Counted from the first letter of the stretch, positions 46,121 through 56,291 are shown. The stretch is 64,000 nucleotides of DNA from Affinundibacterium fentianense (GCF_018139545.1 NZ_JAGSPJ010000004.1:372001-436000); one strand, 5' to 3'. Made by a program: numbers and translations. The notes: generated by a model from the sequence alone, not told the origin.

Positions 46121-47506
46121 ATGGCGCACAACGATGCCAATTTTGCTGCAATTGCGCAAAGAGAGACGGGTTTGCAAAGGCATTTGAGTAAAGCGCAAAT
46201 GACAATGATCGCTTTGGGTGGTGCGATTGGAACGGGCTTGTTTTTAGGTAGCGGTTTCGCAATAGGATTTGCTGGTCCAAGTGTGTTGCTAAGCTATACG
46301 ATTGGCGCTCTGATCGCGTTATTGCTCATCGCCTGTTTGGCCGAAATGACCGTCGCGCATCCAGGCGGTGGTTCATTTGGAGCTCTCGCCGAATTTTATA
46401 TCCATCCTCTGGCAGGCTTCTTGATTCGCTATGCATATTGGGCTGCCAACGTACTTGTGATCGGGACCGAGGTGACAGCGATTGCTTTGTATATGCAATT
46501 TTGGTTTCCAAACTCGCCAGGATGGTACTGGATAGTGAGCTTTTCGGTAATCTTAGTGCTCGTGAATGCACTCAGCGTGAAGGTGTTCGGCACGATTGAG
46601 TATTGGTTTTCGAGTATTAAAGTGATCGCGATTCTTGCTTTTTTGTTGCTCGGTTCGTATCTCTTATTGATCTCGCCGAAATCGATGGATATTGGCTTTC
46701 ATCACTACACCGCGCATCAAGGTTTTTTGCCGAAAGGTTGGGCCGGCATGTGGTTAGCCGTGATTGTTGCACTTTTTAGTTTTTTGAGTATAGAAATGAT
46801 AGCGGTTGCAGCGGGTGAAGCACAGAATCCCGAGCAAGCGATTACAGGAGCCTTTCGCTCCGCTTTGTTTCGACTCGTGACATTTTATTTGTTCAGCTTA
46901 GCTTTAATCCTTGCAATCGTGCCGTGGAATCAGGCTGGACGCGAACAAAGTCCATTTGTATTAACTATGCAAGCTCTGCATATCCCAGGAGCCGCGGGGT
47001 TCATTAACTTTGTTATTCTGATAGCTGCCTTATCTGCGATGAATAGCCAATTGTATGCCGCTACCAGAATGCTGTTTGGCTTGGCACGGGCTGGTTTTGC
47101 TCCGTCAGGTTTAGGTCATTTGAATTCCCAGGGAGCTCCCATTCGCGCACTGGTGTTGTCTTGTCTAGGTATTGCGGTCGCGACGATACTTAGTATTGCC
47201 TACCCAGAAAAGGCTTTTTTATTGATGATGGCGATTTCGATGTTTGGAGCCATGTTTACATGGTTAATGATTTTTGTGACGCATTATTTTTTTCGGCGCA
47301 AGCAGGCTGCAAATTCACTCGTTGAGTTGAAATTTCGTATGTGGGGGTTTCCTTGGTTGACAGGGATTGGTGCGATTTTGATGTTTGCCCTTATGATCAC
47401 AACCGCATTCACAGCAGAATTTGCAATGACTTTGGCAACAGGACTTCCGTTTCTATGCGGTTTGGCTGGGGTATATTGGCTTTGGTATCGTAAAGCAAAA
47501 ATTTAA
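46121..47506 (+). CDS. APC-family amino-acid permease
   Basis: A 461-residue inner-membrane transporter with twelve predicted helices. It belongs to the amino-acid transporter group (GABA/proline/aromatic type): M-I-A-L-G-G-A-I-G-T-G-L-F-L-G-S-G in helix 1, E-M-T-V-A-H-P-x-G-G-S-F-G in helix 2/3, and a G-E-A-Q-N-P-E-Q-A-I motif in the middle. The frame opens at 46025, but the ATG at 46121 with GGGAGAAACA is the likely start. Substrate cannot be told. Confidence 0.9.
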   Translation: MAHNDANFAAIAQRETGLQRHLSKAQMTMIALGGAIGTGLFLGSGFAIGFAGPSVLLSYTIGALIALLLIACLAEMTVAHPGGGSFGALAEFYIHPLAGFLIRYAYWAANVLVIGTEVTAIALYMQFWFPNSPGWYWIVSFSVILVLVNALSVKVFGTIEYWFSSIKVIAILAFLLLGSYLLLISPKSMDIGFHHYTAHQGFLPKGWAGMWLAVIVALFSFLSIEMIAVAAGEAQNPEQAITGAFRSALFRLVTFYLFSLALILAIVPWNQAGREQSPFVLTMQALHIPGAAGFINFVILIAALSAMNSQLYAATRMLFGLARAGFAPSGLGHLNSQGAPIRALVLSCLGIAVATILSIAYPEKAFLLMMAISMFGAMFTWLMIFVTHYFFRRKQAANSLVELKFRMWGFPWLTGIGAILMFALMITTAFTAEFAMTLATGLPFLCGLAGVYWLWYRKAKI

Positions 47507-47662
47507 CAATTTCACGTGTCGATTCGCGTCGCTTTTACGACAGAGTAGAATCAAAAAAGTGATAACTATGATCTAGCGAATTCTTAAAATGTAGTGACTC
47601 AGTTTAGCAATTTGCAAAGCGGGCAAAATGGCTGAATCAAAGCACTTGTTATTTGGGCTCGC

Positions 47663-48079
47663 TTAGAACTGCTCATTTTGATTCGACTTGAATCGCCCGA
47701 TTAAATCCCATTTATTTCCATAAAGATCGAGAAAAACAACCACGGTTCCATATTCTTCTTCGCGCGGTTTTTCAGCAAATCGGACGGAATGAGATGCTAA
47801 ATGATGATACGTTTCCCAAAAGTCGTCGGTTTCCAGGAAGAGAAAGACTCGCCCTGCACTTTGCCTACCAATTTGTGCGATTTGTTCAGGCGTCGTTGCT
47901 TTGGCCAACAAAAGTTTCGCGCCGAATTGGTCCGACGGACCGACTACTAACCAACGTTTATCGGCATGGAGTTGTCGATCTTCGATAACGCTAAAGCCTA
48001 GTACTTGAGTAAAGAAAAGGCTGGCCTCATCATAGTCTCGGACGAGAAAACTGACATTGCTGATGATGGAATTGGGCAT
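47663..48079 (-). CDS. VOC-superfamily (glyoxalase/dioxygenase-fold) protein
   Basis: A 138-residue protein with two beta-alpha-beta-beta-beta halves: SFLVRDYDEASLFFTQVLGFSVIED and ETDDFWETYHHLASHSVRFAEKP, ending in VVFLDLYGNKWDLIGR. The last segment supplies the usual metal-ligand position. Such proteins may be glyoxalases, resistance proteins or unknown. It stands alone between a permease and an AraC regulator. Confidence 0.85.
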   Translation of the reverse strand: MPNSIISNVSFLVRDYDEASLFFTQVLGFSVIEDRQLHADKRWLVVGPSDQFGAKLLLAKATTPEQIAQIGRQSAGRVFLFLETDDFWETYHHLASHSVRFAEKPREEEYGTVVVFLDLYGNKWDLIGRFKSNQNEQF

Positions 48080-48348
48080 AAGGGGCTCGAAGTTATTTTA
48101 GGCGATTGAGAATGGACTGCATTTTGCATCAGTTTAGACAAAGATAGAAGGTCATCACTTTCAATCAAGTTGGGAATGAGCGAAAAAGGCGGCACACCAT
48201 CACTTGCAGTAATCGATCTTCTGAACATTCTGAAGTGATCGGACGATAATGAAACGGATATCTAATCTGCTGAAGTCTGTCGAAAAAACTAATCCTGAAT
48301 CACTCCCTCTGTTCGCTAGCGTTGTGGTGTCGTTGATTTTAGATTTCT

Positions 48349-49434
48349 TTAACGAGTTGAAAGCTGACTTGAGTTACGATTGGTATCGCGATATGTGGAT
48401 GGCGACATTCCAGTCACACGTAAAAACTCTTTGTTAAAATTTGATTTACTGCTGAATCCAGATGCTTGCATGATATCAATCATACTCAAATCAGAATTGT
48501 TTCTTAATAGCGCTTGTGCTTCCTGTATGCGCAGGTCGTTTAGATATACTGAGAAGCTTTTTCCATAAACTTGGTTGATCGCGTTGGATAGTTGTCGTGC
48601 TGGAACTTGTAATTTTTTAGCAGCGTGGGTGAGTGTTATGCCAAATTCTTGTTTGTGAAGTTGTTGGTCTTTGACTAAATTTTCCCACCGGTCAAATATA
48701 GAATGCGCAGCATCCGATGCGATTGTGATTGCGCTTAAACCGAGCTTCTGTTCGCCGAATTGATACATCCATTCTAGCCAATCGTGGCGATGTAACGCGG
48801 CCAACACAATACTGATGTTAATACAAAAGAAAATCAGACTGGCAACCGATAGGGAATAGGTATTCCTTAATGCAACACCAGATTGCATTTCTAAGTTCAC
48901 AGCGACTTCCAAGATGATATTGAGCACGGCTAGTAAAAGTAGAATCTTTAGCCAACGATATGCAGGTTTAGCGAACTGATTAAGGTGAGCAAGTGCTTGC
49001 TCACCAAGTCTAATTTGGTATCCAATAAGAGCGGTGTAGAGGATGAAACTCGTCAATATCGCGTAGTCAATGAACGCACGTAGCGGTTTGAAAAAAACGA
49101 TCACGGATAAAATTAAAATGCCAACAAGAAAGTGTAGAAAATCACTTTGACGGAGCGCACCATCCGGTCGAGTCACACATGAAAAATAGACATAAAGGCA
49201 AGGACCAATCAACATCGCACAAAATGGGCGGGTCAAAGAAAAAACTGTTGGCATGTCGTTTAACATCGCGACAAGCGCAAAGCTTTGGTGCGCGTAAAGC
49301 AAGCAGTTAATCCCAAGCAGACGTTTTGGATTGACCTGCATTGCTTCCATATAAAGTAGCTGAGCTGCCATCAGGACGCATAAAACGGCGTTGGCAATTT
49401 GTAAGTGGCTGATGAAAGTGGCCATAGATTTCAA
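48349..49434 (-). CDS. Membrane-anchored AraC-family regulator
   Basis: A 361-residue protein. Residues about 1-235 form about seven membrane helices, and the C-terminal 110 residues form an AraC HTH: LTHAAKKLQVPARQLSNAINQVYGKSF and the IIDIMQASGFSSKSNFNKEF-like second helix-turn-helix. Such hybrids activate an adjacent gene in response to a membrane signal. It is divergent from a secreted amidohydrolase gene, whose upstream region has two 22-base direct repeats. Confidence 0.87.
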   Translation of the reverse strand: MKSMATFISHLQIANAVLCVLMAAQLLYMEAMQVNPKRLLGINCLLYAHQSFALVAMLNDMPTVFSLTRPFCAMLIGPCLYVYFSCVTRPDGALRQSDFLHFLVGILILSVIVFFKPLRAFIDYAILTSFILYTALIGYQIRLGEQALAHLNQFAKPAYRWLKILLLLAVLNIILEVAVNLEMQSGVALRNTYSLSVASLIFFCINISIVLAALHRHDWLEWMYQFGEQKLGLSAITIASDAAHSIFDRWENLVKDQQLHKQEFGITLTHAAKKLQVPARQLSNAINQVYGKSFSVYLNDLRIQEAQALLRNNSDLSMIDIMQASGFSSKSNFNKEFLRVTGMSPSTYRDTNRNSSQLSTR

Positions 49435-49593
49435 CGTGTAGTCGATCGCATCAGCATCATAAACGATGATGCAATCATGATTTCTAAAATATTGAATTGA
49501 TAAGTCTGAGCGGATCGAGAGGGCACTATCTTCGATTTTTTTGCACTAAATTGGTGCAAAGAGCACGGATTTTGTCATGTTTTTAAGCCGATA

Positions 49594-49637
49594 GCGTCCC
49601 CAAACGTGTTTTTGTCCGTCCTCAATCGTGTTTTCGG
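49594..49637 (+). promoter_or_regulatory. Tandem 22-bp direct repeats, probable AraC operator
   Basis: Two abutting 22-base copies (49594-49615 and 49616-49637) share 17 positions, with the core CGTCC…CAA.CGTGTTTT. The one-turn-doubled spacing suits AraC-type regulators. They lie 63-106 bases before the amidohydrolase ATG, next to where a weak -35 would be. The regulator at 48349-49434 is divergently transcribed. Confidence 0.6.
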
Positions 49638-49699
49638 TCGCAATTATCAAACATTCTGCGCAGACTAGAGATTCCTCTTTTCGTTATAAGGATTCTACG

Positions 49700-51226
49700 A
49701 TGTTGCAAATTCGCCATTTAATGATTCACTCTACTCTGGTACTGACATTGAGTCTATGCGGTGGCTCCGTTAACGCAGAACAGATTTTGATTCAACAGGC
49801 TCGCCTAATTCAAGGCGATTCGCCGACTGCCTCAATGCCAATGGATGTCTTGTTAGAAAAGGGAAAAATTGTCGCAATTGCATCGAACTTGAGCCGCAAG
49901 ACTAGGATGGGAGTACGCTTGATTGACGGAAAGGGGCAATTCCTTATTCCAGGGCTCGTCGATAGTCATGTACATTTGGAGGGCATCCCTGGTTACATGG
50001 GGAAACGGGCAGAAGATCAAATGATGCTTGAGCAGGCATTTCAGCAAATGCCACGAAGTTATGCCTATTTCGGATTTACGACCGTTCAAGATTTAACGGG
50101 TGATCCTCGATTTATTGCTGAATGGAATAGCGCACCAGCCGGCCCGCAGGCGCATTATTGTTCGCCAGTAACGATCCCAAATGGGTATCCAGCCTCATGG
50201 ATGGATAAGGAACTACAGTTTCAAGTGCCTGGAACGAAGTACATGCTGTTTGATCCGGCTCAAGCACAGGTCTACCCGACACATTTCCACCCAGAAGCGC
50301 ATACTCCTGAAGCGGTTGTACGTGCAGCCAAGCAGGACGGGGCCCGTTGTATCAAGGTTTTTTATGAGACCGGCTTTGGTCCGAAGAAAGACTTACCAGT
50401 TCCTTCGGTTGAGCTCATTCAAGCTGTCGTCAAACACGCAAAGTTATTAAAATTGCCCGTTTATTTGCATGGTAATTCTCAAGCAGCCTATGAATTTGCA
50501 CTGAAAACTGGAGTGACAACGCTGGTGCACGGCCTTTGGCATGAAACCAAGCTGGCGAATCAAATTGCCAACCAAACCCGCCTGCAAGAAATAGCAGAAG
50601 AAATCGCTCGGGCAGGAATTGCTGTCCAACCAACCATCCAAGTCCTGTATGGCGAGCAAGAAATGACGAATCCGAATTTTTTTCAACATCCAGAACTTGC
50701 CAATGTGATGCCAGCTGAACTATTGGATTGGTATCAGACTCCAGCTGGACAAAAGATGGCGCAATTGATTGCCGCCGACTTCGATCCGGCAAACCAAACA
50801 CCGGCATCGTTGTACAAGACAGTTCAAAGTCGCTACCAACCAGCATTAACCATCGTCAAAAAGATGACCGCTGCACTCAATCGTCAGGGCGCGAAAATTG
50901 TTTTTGGGAGTGACACGCCGAGCGGACCTTTTTACACACAATTTCCTGGTGTGAATGGTCGCTGGGAAATGGATCGATGGCTGGAAGCGGGGATGAGCCT
51001 ATCGCAATTATTCAAAGCACTCACGATAGAAAATGCTAGGGCAATGGATTTGGAAGATACGATTGGGAGTATTGCTGTCGGAAAGCAAGCCGATCTACTA
51101 TTGCTGCGTGCAAATCCTCTCGAAACACTTGCTGCTTATGATCAGATTTCGTATGTGATACTCCGTGGAAAAGCGCATCAGCGGGAAAGTCTATCCGCAA
51201 AATCGATCGGCAAGTCCAATCACTAA
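49700..51226 (+). CDS. Exported amidohydrolase (imidazolonepropionase-like)
   Basis: A 508-residue exported metal-dependent hydrolase. After a signal peptide (cleaved near VNA, residue 26), metal ligands are DSHVHLEG, a possible carboxylated Lys in CIKVFYETG, HGNSQ, HGLWH and Asp in FGSDTPSGP. The frame opens at 49628, but the ATG at 49700 with ATAAGGA is preferred. The substrate is not clear; similar enzymes are Xaa-Pro dipeptidases or organophosphate-type hydrolases. Divergent AraC regulator upstream probably controls it. Confidence 0.85.
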   Translation: MLQIRHLMIHSTLVLTLSLCGGSVNAEQILIQQARLIQGDSPTASMPMDVLLEKGKIVAIASNLSRKTRMGVRLIDGKGQFLIPGLVDSHVHLEGIPGYMGKRAEDQMMLEQAFQQMPRSYAYFGFTTVQDLTGDPRFIAEWNSAPAGPQAHYCSPVTIPNGYPASWMDKELQFQVPGTKYMLFDPAQAQVYPTHFHPEAHTPEAVVRAAKQDGARCIKVFYETGFGPKKDLPVPSVELIQAVVKHAKLLKLPVYLHGNSQAAYEFALKTGVTTLVHGLWHETKLANQIANQTRLQEIAEEIARAGIAVQPTIQVLYGEQEMTNPNFFQHPELANVMPAELLDWYQTPAGQKMAQLIAADFDPANQTPASLYKTVQSRYQPALTIVKKMTAALNRQGAKIVFGSDTPSGPFYTQFPGVNGRWEMDRWLEAGMSLSQLFKALTIENARAMDLEDTIGSIAVGKQADLLLLRANPLETLAAYDQISYVILRGKAHQRESLSAKSIGKSNH

Positions 51227-51247
51227 GAATTCAACCACAGGCATACT

Positions 51248-52453
51248 TTAAGGGGTAATTGCCTGTGGTATTGTTGACGAGCCCCGTCGTGTACACGCTT
51301 GAATCAGAACGCGATTCCGTCCCGCTCTTTTTGCGGCATACATCGCCTGATCGGCCGTGCTCAGCAAACTCTCAAATTCCTCAATACCTGCGCTCGAATC
51401 TGTTACCCCTATACTGACGGTGCAAGTGAGTTTTTTATCGTGCCACGCAATGTCAAGTTGGCTAAATAAAATGCGAATCCGCTCTGCCAAGATATGGGCT
51501 TGCTCCGACTGTGTGTTGGGTAAAAGTATACAAAATTCTTCACCGCCATAGCGTGCGATATAGTCATTGGTTCGAACTGCATTCGTCATCAATTGAGCCA
51601 ATTGACGGAGAACCTCATCACCGGCCAAATGGCCTGACTCGTCGTTAATTCGTTTGAAATGATCGACGTCAATGACCAAGAGAGAAACTGGTAAGTTAGT
51701 GCGTTTGCTGTACTGCAGCTCGCGTTGCGCTTGTTTCTCGAAACTACGTCGGTTCAGTAAGCCGGTCAGCGAATCGGTTGTTGCTAATGTGTTCAGTTGA
51801 TGTGCTAGCCGAAAATTAATCATCAATAAAAATGCGAATGACATCGACATTTGGGCAACGCTCGCAAATAGCAGGACGATAGGTGTCACCCCTGTTGGCG
51901 CAAACATACTGACTGAATTGGCGGGGGCTAACATTAAGCCAAGTATGCGCGCGAGTGACAGCAAGGTCATGAGTAACATGGAGCTGCCGGCTAACCAATA
52001 AGCGGTTCTTAGAGGCTGTTCAATCCTAATAAATAGTGCTTTTGCACAGAGTAAGTGGACACTTCCAATCAAAACAAAATTGATGATAATGCGGATTTGG
52101 GAATCAAAAAATAGAAATCCAAAGATAAATGTATTGAGGAGGACCAACACGCTTAATAACGCGGGAATCCAATAACGACAAGGCTTTCCTTCAAAAGCTT
52201 CAATTCCGTTATAAATCAGACCTAGTCCAATTCCAATTAATATCGCGGCTGGTACGGCCAATGCAGGCGGTGGTGGATAACTCATCTGACTGGTAATCGC
52301 CAGACCTAGACCTATCATTAAGTCTGCTAAAGCCCATTGACGTACACCTTTGACATTGACCGCTTGCGTTCCAACTAAAGCGAGGATGCCAGCAAACAGC
52401 ATGCTGAGCACAGACCAAACCAACATGATCGTGCGTGTATCAAGACTTAACAT
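51248..52453 (-). CDS. Membrane diguanylate cyclase (GGDEF)
   Basis: A 401-residue protein. Six or seven membrane helices (about 1-215) form an unclassified sensor region; the GGDEF domain follows with TDSLTGLLNRRSF, DVDHFKRINDESGH and RYGGEEFCILLP (GGEEF active site). Four residues RTND sit five residues before the GGEEF motif, an intact RxxD inhibitory site for c-di-GMP feedback. It makes c-di-GMP. No phosphodiesterase is next to it. Confidence 0.92.
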   Translation of the reverse strand: MLSLDTRTIMLVWSVLSMLFAGILALVGTQAVNVKGVRQWALADLMIGLGLAITSQMSYPPPPALAVPAAILIGIGLGLIYNGIEAFEGKPCRYWIPALLSVLVLLNTFIFGFLFFDSQIRIIINFVLIGSVHLLCAKALFIRIEQPLRTAYWLAGSSMLLMTLLSLARILGLMLAPANSVSMFAPTGVTPIVLLFASVAQMSMSFAFLLMINFRLAHQLNTLATTDSLTGLLNRRSFEKQAQRELQYSKRTNLPVSLLVIDVDHFKRINDESGHLAGDEVLRQLAQLMTNAVRTNDYIARYGGEEFCILLPNTQSEQAHILAERIRILFSQLDIAWHDKKLTCTVSIGVTDSSAGIEEFESLLSTADQAMYAAKRAGRNRVLIQACTRRGSSTIPQAITP

Positions 52454-52800
52454 GCGCGTTGGTCCGATCCTTAGGTTGGAAAAATAGCGGGATGCGTGTC
52501 AGCAATTTCATGCTGCAAGATAGAAATTAAAAACGAATCTTATCAAGCATTTTATCAAGCCTCGTCACGAAAAATCATGCTCAATTGAAATATTTTGCGC
52601 TCGCACAATGCGGGATCGATGCAGAAGTCGTCGATCTGGTGGATTTTAAACTGTCCGCGTCCGCAAGAATCGGACATGTGATCATCAAGATCAGTCAACT
52701 TAGGTTGAGAATGTTCTTGTAATTCAATGGCTTATGAAAATGAGAAGCTGGCACAAAATCTGCTCTAGTGGTCTTATGATTGAATATTGGAGTTTTTGCG
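52454..52800. other. Intergenic region
   Basis: About 350 bases without a complete gene. TGTCCG (52652-52657) and CGGACA (52671-52676) form an inverted repeat, a possible operator. A short open stretch near 52565-52720 lacks a start and is not convincing. Confidence 0.35.
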
Positions 52801-53034
52801 ATGAAAAAGCTATTTCACGGTAAAACGGAGTTACGCCAATTGATTGAGCGTCTATTGACCATCGTTTTTGGAATTATTTGTTTTGTACTAATTGCGCATT
52901 ATTGGCCCGACGCAACAAATGAACAAACAGCGAACCCAAATCTTCGGCGGGTTCTGATCGTAATGGATGGGGATAAGTTAATCATTCGGCAAACAGTCTA
53001 TATGTCGACACGATCGACACATCAATTAGTTTAA
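52801..53034 (+). CDS. Small membrane protein of unknown function
   Basis: A 77-residue protein with one transmembrane helix (about 18-36) and a polar C-terminus. The frame begins at 52780; the ATG at 52801 is preceded by TTGGAG. No family recognised. It stands alone before the gamma-glutamyltransferase gene. Confidence 0.5.
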   Translation: MKKLFHGKTELRQLIERLLTIVFGIICFVLIAHYWPDATNEQTANPNLRRVLIVMDGDKLIIRQTVYMSTRSTHQLV

Positions 53035-53207
53035 AACATAGCAGTAACAACAACCTACGAGCGACATCGAAGTTTGTCAGGACAGGCTGCTGCTCAAAAG
53101 CGACAGATTCACTCGTAGTGTTTGCCACTAAGTCCACGCTTAGACTAAGGTAGGGAAAGTTTCTGAAAGGCATTCCTATCTCTTACTCCAAGGCGTATCG
53201 TTTATCC

Positions 53208-55016
53208 ATGATTGCTCAATTTCCGCATAAAAAAATTCTTTCTCTGACCGTTGTTGTTGGCCTGTGTTTCCATGGCTTGGCAGGTGCGGCTGAGCCCAAA
53301 ACTCCGCTGGCGCATGGCCGCGGCGGAGCTGTCGCGACTATTAGTGATGCTGCTTCGCATGCGGCTCTAACGATATTGAATCAGGGTGGAAATGCGATTG
53401 ACGCAGCCGTTGCTGCTGCGGCTACCTTGGGTGTCACGGATCCGTTTAGTTGTGGTATTGGCGGCGGCGGGTTTATGTTGATTTACCTTGCCAAGGAAAA
53501 ACGCTTTGTCGTGCTAGACCATCGAGAAACGGCACCCGCGAGTGCTAGTGCGGAACTCTTTGTTGAAAACGGCAAAGCTATCGCTTGGGAGGATGCAGTC
53601 AGTAGTGGACGTGCTGTCGGTGTACCAGGCACCGTACGTGGGTGGGATGAGGCACTTAAACGTTACGGTAGTATGCAATTTAAACAAGTGCTCGCTCCGG
53701 CGATTCAAACCGCTGAACAAGGCTTCAAGATCACCCCGATTTTTCACCACTTGAATGCAGGTGCTGCTCACAAGTTTGCGCTATACAGCTCAAGTAGCGC
53801 TTTGTATCTATACCAAGGGAAGCCCCTGCCTGTGGGGCATCACTTCAAAAATCCAGATATTGCTAAAGCTTATCGTGCCATTGCGCAGGGTGGAGCAAAT
53901 GCGTTTTATCGAGGGCCGATTGCTGATGCTTTGCTCAGTACGGTGAATCACCCACCAGTGCAATCTAATGCAAAAGTTCGTCCGGGTAATATGTCACCAG
54001 CAGACTTACTCAATTACGAAGTACGCTTACGTCAACCTGTGCACAGCACCTACCGTGGCTATGATCTATATGGCTTGGGTTTGCCCAGTAGTGGTGGAAT
54101 GACTGTTGCGCAAGCACTCAACGTGATGGAAAATTTTGATACTAGCCAATTGACAAGGGAGCAGATCGAACATCTCTATCTCGAGGCGGCGCGCCTCGCC
54201 TTTGCAGACCGCAATGCTTATATCGGTGATCCCGAGTTTGTTGATGTGCCGGTTCAAGGCTTGCTGAATAAAACCTACGCTCTAGAGCGCGCCCGTTCAA
54301 TCCGTCTTGATCGGGCTAGTGACAGGAATTTGGTTGCATTGCCCGGTGACCCCTATGTTTTTCAAAGTGATCCTAGCATTCCTTTGCGTCCGCGCGTTTT
54401 TGCGAATTCTACTGGATCGCAAATCAAGAAAGAAAGTACGCATACGACGCACCTCACGGTGAGCGACAAAGCAGGGAATATCGTTTCCTATACTTATACG
54501 ATAGAAGATTGGGGTGGGAACGGGATGGTGGTTCCAGGGTATGGTTTTTTATTGAATAATGAATTAACTGACTTTGATTTCAGTGCTCCGCATCCGAATG
54601 TGCCAGAGGCGGGCAAACGTCCTCGTAGTAGTATCGCTCCGGTAATCGCTTTTAAGGATGGAAAGCCCGCATTTACCATTGGGAGTCCAGGCGGTGCAAC
54701 AATTATTACCACGGTCTTACAGACTATAGTGAATCATATCGATCTAAAGATGGATTTAGCACAAGCACTAGCTCAACCGCGCATGTCTGAGCGGAATGAT
54801 CGTACCACGCAGGTCGAGCCCGGTTTTATCGGTAGTGGTCAGGCTGCATCTTTAGCCAAATTCGGTCATCAATGGAATGTTGATCTGGCAGATGCTGAAA
54901 TTGGCGCCGCAAATGCGATCAGTTTCCATTCTGATGGGACAGTGACCGCAATGAGTGAACCAAGACGCCACGGCGTTGGGAGTGCGTTGGTGCAAAGAAC
55001 ATTGAAGAAGAAATAG
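53208..55016 (+). CDS. ggt: Gamma-glutamyltransferase
   Basis: A 602-residue periplasmic Ntn hydrolase for glutathione and other gamma-glutamyl compounds. It has a signal peptide (cleaved after LAGA, near residue 26), the large-subunit motif GGNAIDAAVAAA, and the small-subunit N-terminal Thr in STHTTHLTV, generated by self-cleavage. NNELTDFD and GSPGGATIITTV follow; the lid-loop region is shorter than in E. coli. Active-site residues look intact. Confidence 0.94.
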   Translation: MIAQFPHKKILSLTVVVGLCFHGLAGAAEPKTPLAHGRGGAVATISDAASHAALTILNQGGNAIDAAVAAAATLGVTDPFSCGIGGGGFMLIYLAKEKRFVVLDHRETAPASASAELFVENGKAIAWEDAVSSGRAVGVPGTVRGWDEALKRYGSMQFKQVLAPAIQTAEQGFKITPIFHHLNAGAAHKFALYSSSSALYLYQGKPLPVGHHFKNPDIAKAYRAIAQGGANAFYRGPIADALLSTVNHPPVQSNAKVRPGNMSPADLLNYEVRLRQPVHSTYRGYDLYGLGLPSSGGMTVAQALNVMENFDTSQLTREQIEHLYLEAARLAFADRNAYIGDPEFVDVPVQGLLNKTYALERARSIRLDRASDRNLVALPGDPYVFQSDPSIPLRPRVFANSTGSQIKKESTHTTHLTVSDKAGNIVSYTYTIEDWGGNGMVVPGYGFLLNNELTDFDFSAPHPNVPEAGKRPRSSIAPVIAFKDGKPAFTIGSPGGATIITTVLQTIVNHIDLKMDLAQALAQPRMSERNDRTTQVEPGFIGSGQAASLAKFGHQWNVDLADAEIGAANAISFHSDGTVTAMSEPRRHGVGSALVQRTLKKK

Positions 55017-55077
55017 CCCGCACATCTTTAGTGCGTCAGGTACTTCTGCTTAGCTAACCTGAAGACATTGATACAAC

Positions 55078-55758
55078 ATGAATAAGCTCGCGTATTTTGA
55101 ACAAATTCAAACTCTTTTGCATGCCAACGCCAATCCGCAACGTGCTGTTGAGATGCGAGCTTATATGCGGAATCAGTTCGAGTTCATCGGAATCAATACG
55201 CCACTACGTAGACAATTGGTGCGCAGTTTGGGATCCCTGAAGTGGACTCATGATGATGCCCTGCAATTGGCGCAGGCTTTGTGGACCTTGTCCAGTCGTG
55301 AGTATCAATATGTCGCGATTGATCTGTTGGCACGTCATAAGAAGGGATTGCAGTTGCTTGATATCCCCATTCTGTTAGAACTGGCGCAAAACAAAGCATG
55401 GTGGGATACCGTTGATGGCTTAGCTGCTATTGTTGGTGACGTTGTTCGTCTAGGGCTTGGACAGCAAGTGAGTGCGCAACAGCAGATGGATCAGGCGCTG
55501 GAGAGTTCCTCAATGTGGGTGCGTCGTATTGCCATGTTGCATCAACTTGGTTGGCGTACACAAACGGATGCTGATCGGCTTTTTAGTTATGCATTGAGGC
55601 TAGCCCCAGAACCTGATTTTTTTATTCGTAAGGCAATTGGTTGGGCATTACGGGACTATGCTAGGTGGAATCCTGCCACCGTACAGAAATTTGTTCATGC
55701 GCATAGCTCGAGTTTGTCGCCGCTGAGTGCGCGCGAAGCACTCAAACACCTGCGCTAA
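55078..55758 (+). CDS. AlkD-like DNA alkylation repair protein
   Basis: A 226-residue, all-helical HEAT-like repeat protein of the AlkD family. Characteristic features are the MRAYMRNQFEFIGINTPLRR start, an LWTLSSREYQYVAIDLLARHKK segment, AWWDTVDGLA, and FIRKAIGWALRDYARWNP near the C-terminus. It excises 3- or 7-alkylpurines without base flipping. It follows ggt by about 60 bases on the same strand. Confidence 0.88.
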   Translation: MNKLAYFEQIQTLLHANANPQRAVEMRAYMRNQFEFIGINTPLRRQLVRSLGSLKWTHDDALQLAQALWTLSSREYQYVAIDLLARHKKGLQLLDIPILLELAQNKAWWDTVDGLAAIVGDVVRLGLGQQVSAQQQMDQALESSSMWVRRIAMLHQLGWRTQTDADRLFSYALRLAPEPDFFIRKAIGWALRDYARWNPATVQKFVHAHSSSLSPLSAREALKHLR

Positions 55759-55783
55759 ATTACGAGTAAATCTAAGCGAATTT

Positions 55784-56245
55784 CTAGTTTTGCCGATCAC
55801 TCATAGCAGCTGGATTGTCCTCCATCCGCACATTTTTCACGTGCAAAGCTCCGCCACATGCAGAGCAAACTTGACCTGCTCGGGTGATTTCTCCGCAGTC
55901 CAGATGCCTTAACCGGAAAGTTGAGGGACTAGGACATGGTAGCCAATCTTCACCATAACGCATCAATTCTAGTGTGAGAGGTAAGAGTGCTAATCCCGCG
56001 TCGCTGAGCTTGTATTGAAAGCGAACGGGGCGGTCTTGGTAGGGAATTTTAAGTACGATTTTCGCCTCTACCATGCGCTTTAGCCGATTTGTTAGGATGT
56101 TGCTGGCAGCGCCCGTGGCTTTTTGCAATTCATCAAATTTGTGTGCTCGTTTAAATAATTCACGCAAAATTAGTAAAATCCACTCATCACCAATCAAATG
56201 GGCGGCCCTTGCTACGGGGCAAGCCTGTATCGGTTTTTCTAGCAT
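55784..56245 (-). CDS. HxlR-family winged-helix regulator
   Basis: A 153-residue regulator with CPVARAAHLIGDEWILLILRELFKRAHKFDELQKATGAASNILTNRLKRM, the MarR-like winged helix of HxlR proteins. The C-terminus adds a possible zinc-binding region (C.EI…CSACGG). It is divergent from a secreted protein gene. The intergenic region has two large palindromes, probable autoregulatory operators. Confidence 0.88.
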   Translation of the reverse strand: MLEKPIQACPVARAAHLIGDEWILLILRELFKRAHKFDELQKATGAASNILTNRLKRMVEAKIVLKIPYQDRPVRFQYKLSDAGLALLPLTLELMRYGEDWLPCPSPSTFRLRHLDCGEITRAGQVCSACGGALHVKNVRMEDNPAAMSDRQN

Positions 56246-56291
56246 TCTCTTCCCTTTTTTGGATTGATTTGTTTCTTTGCACGCTATATAT

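Noticed and set aside
48249-48437. 62-residue plus-strand frame at the end of the AraC regulator gene
   Set aside because: Overlaps the regulator's 3' end antisense and has no ribosome binding site.
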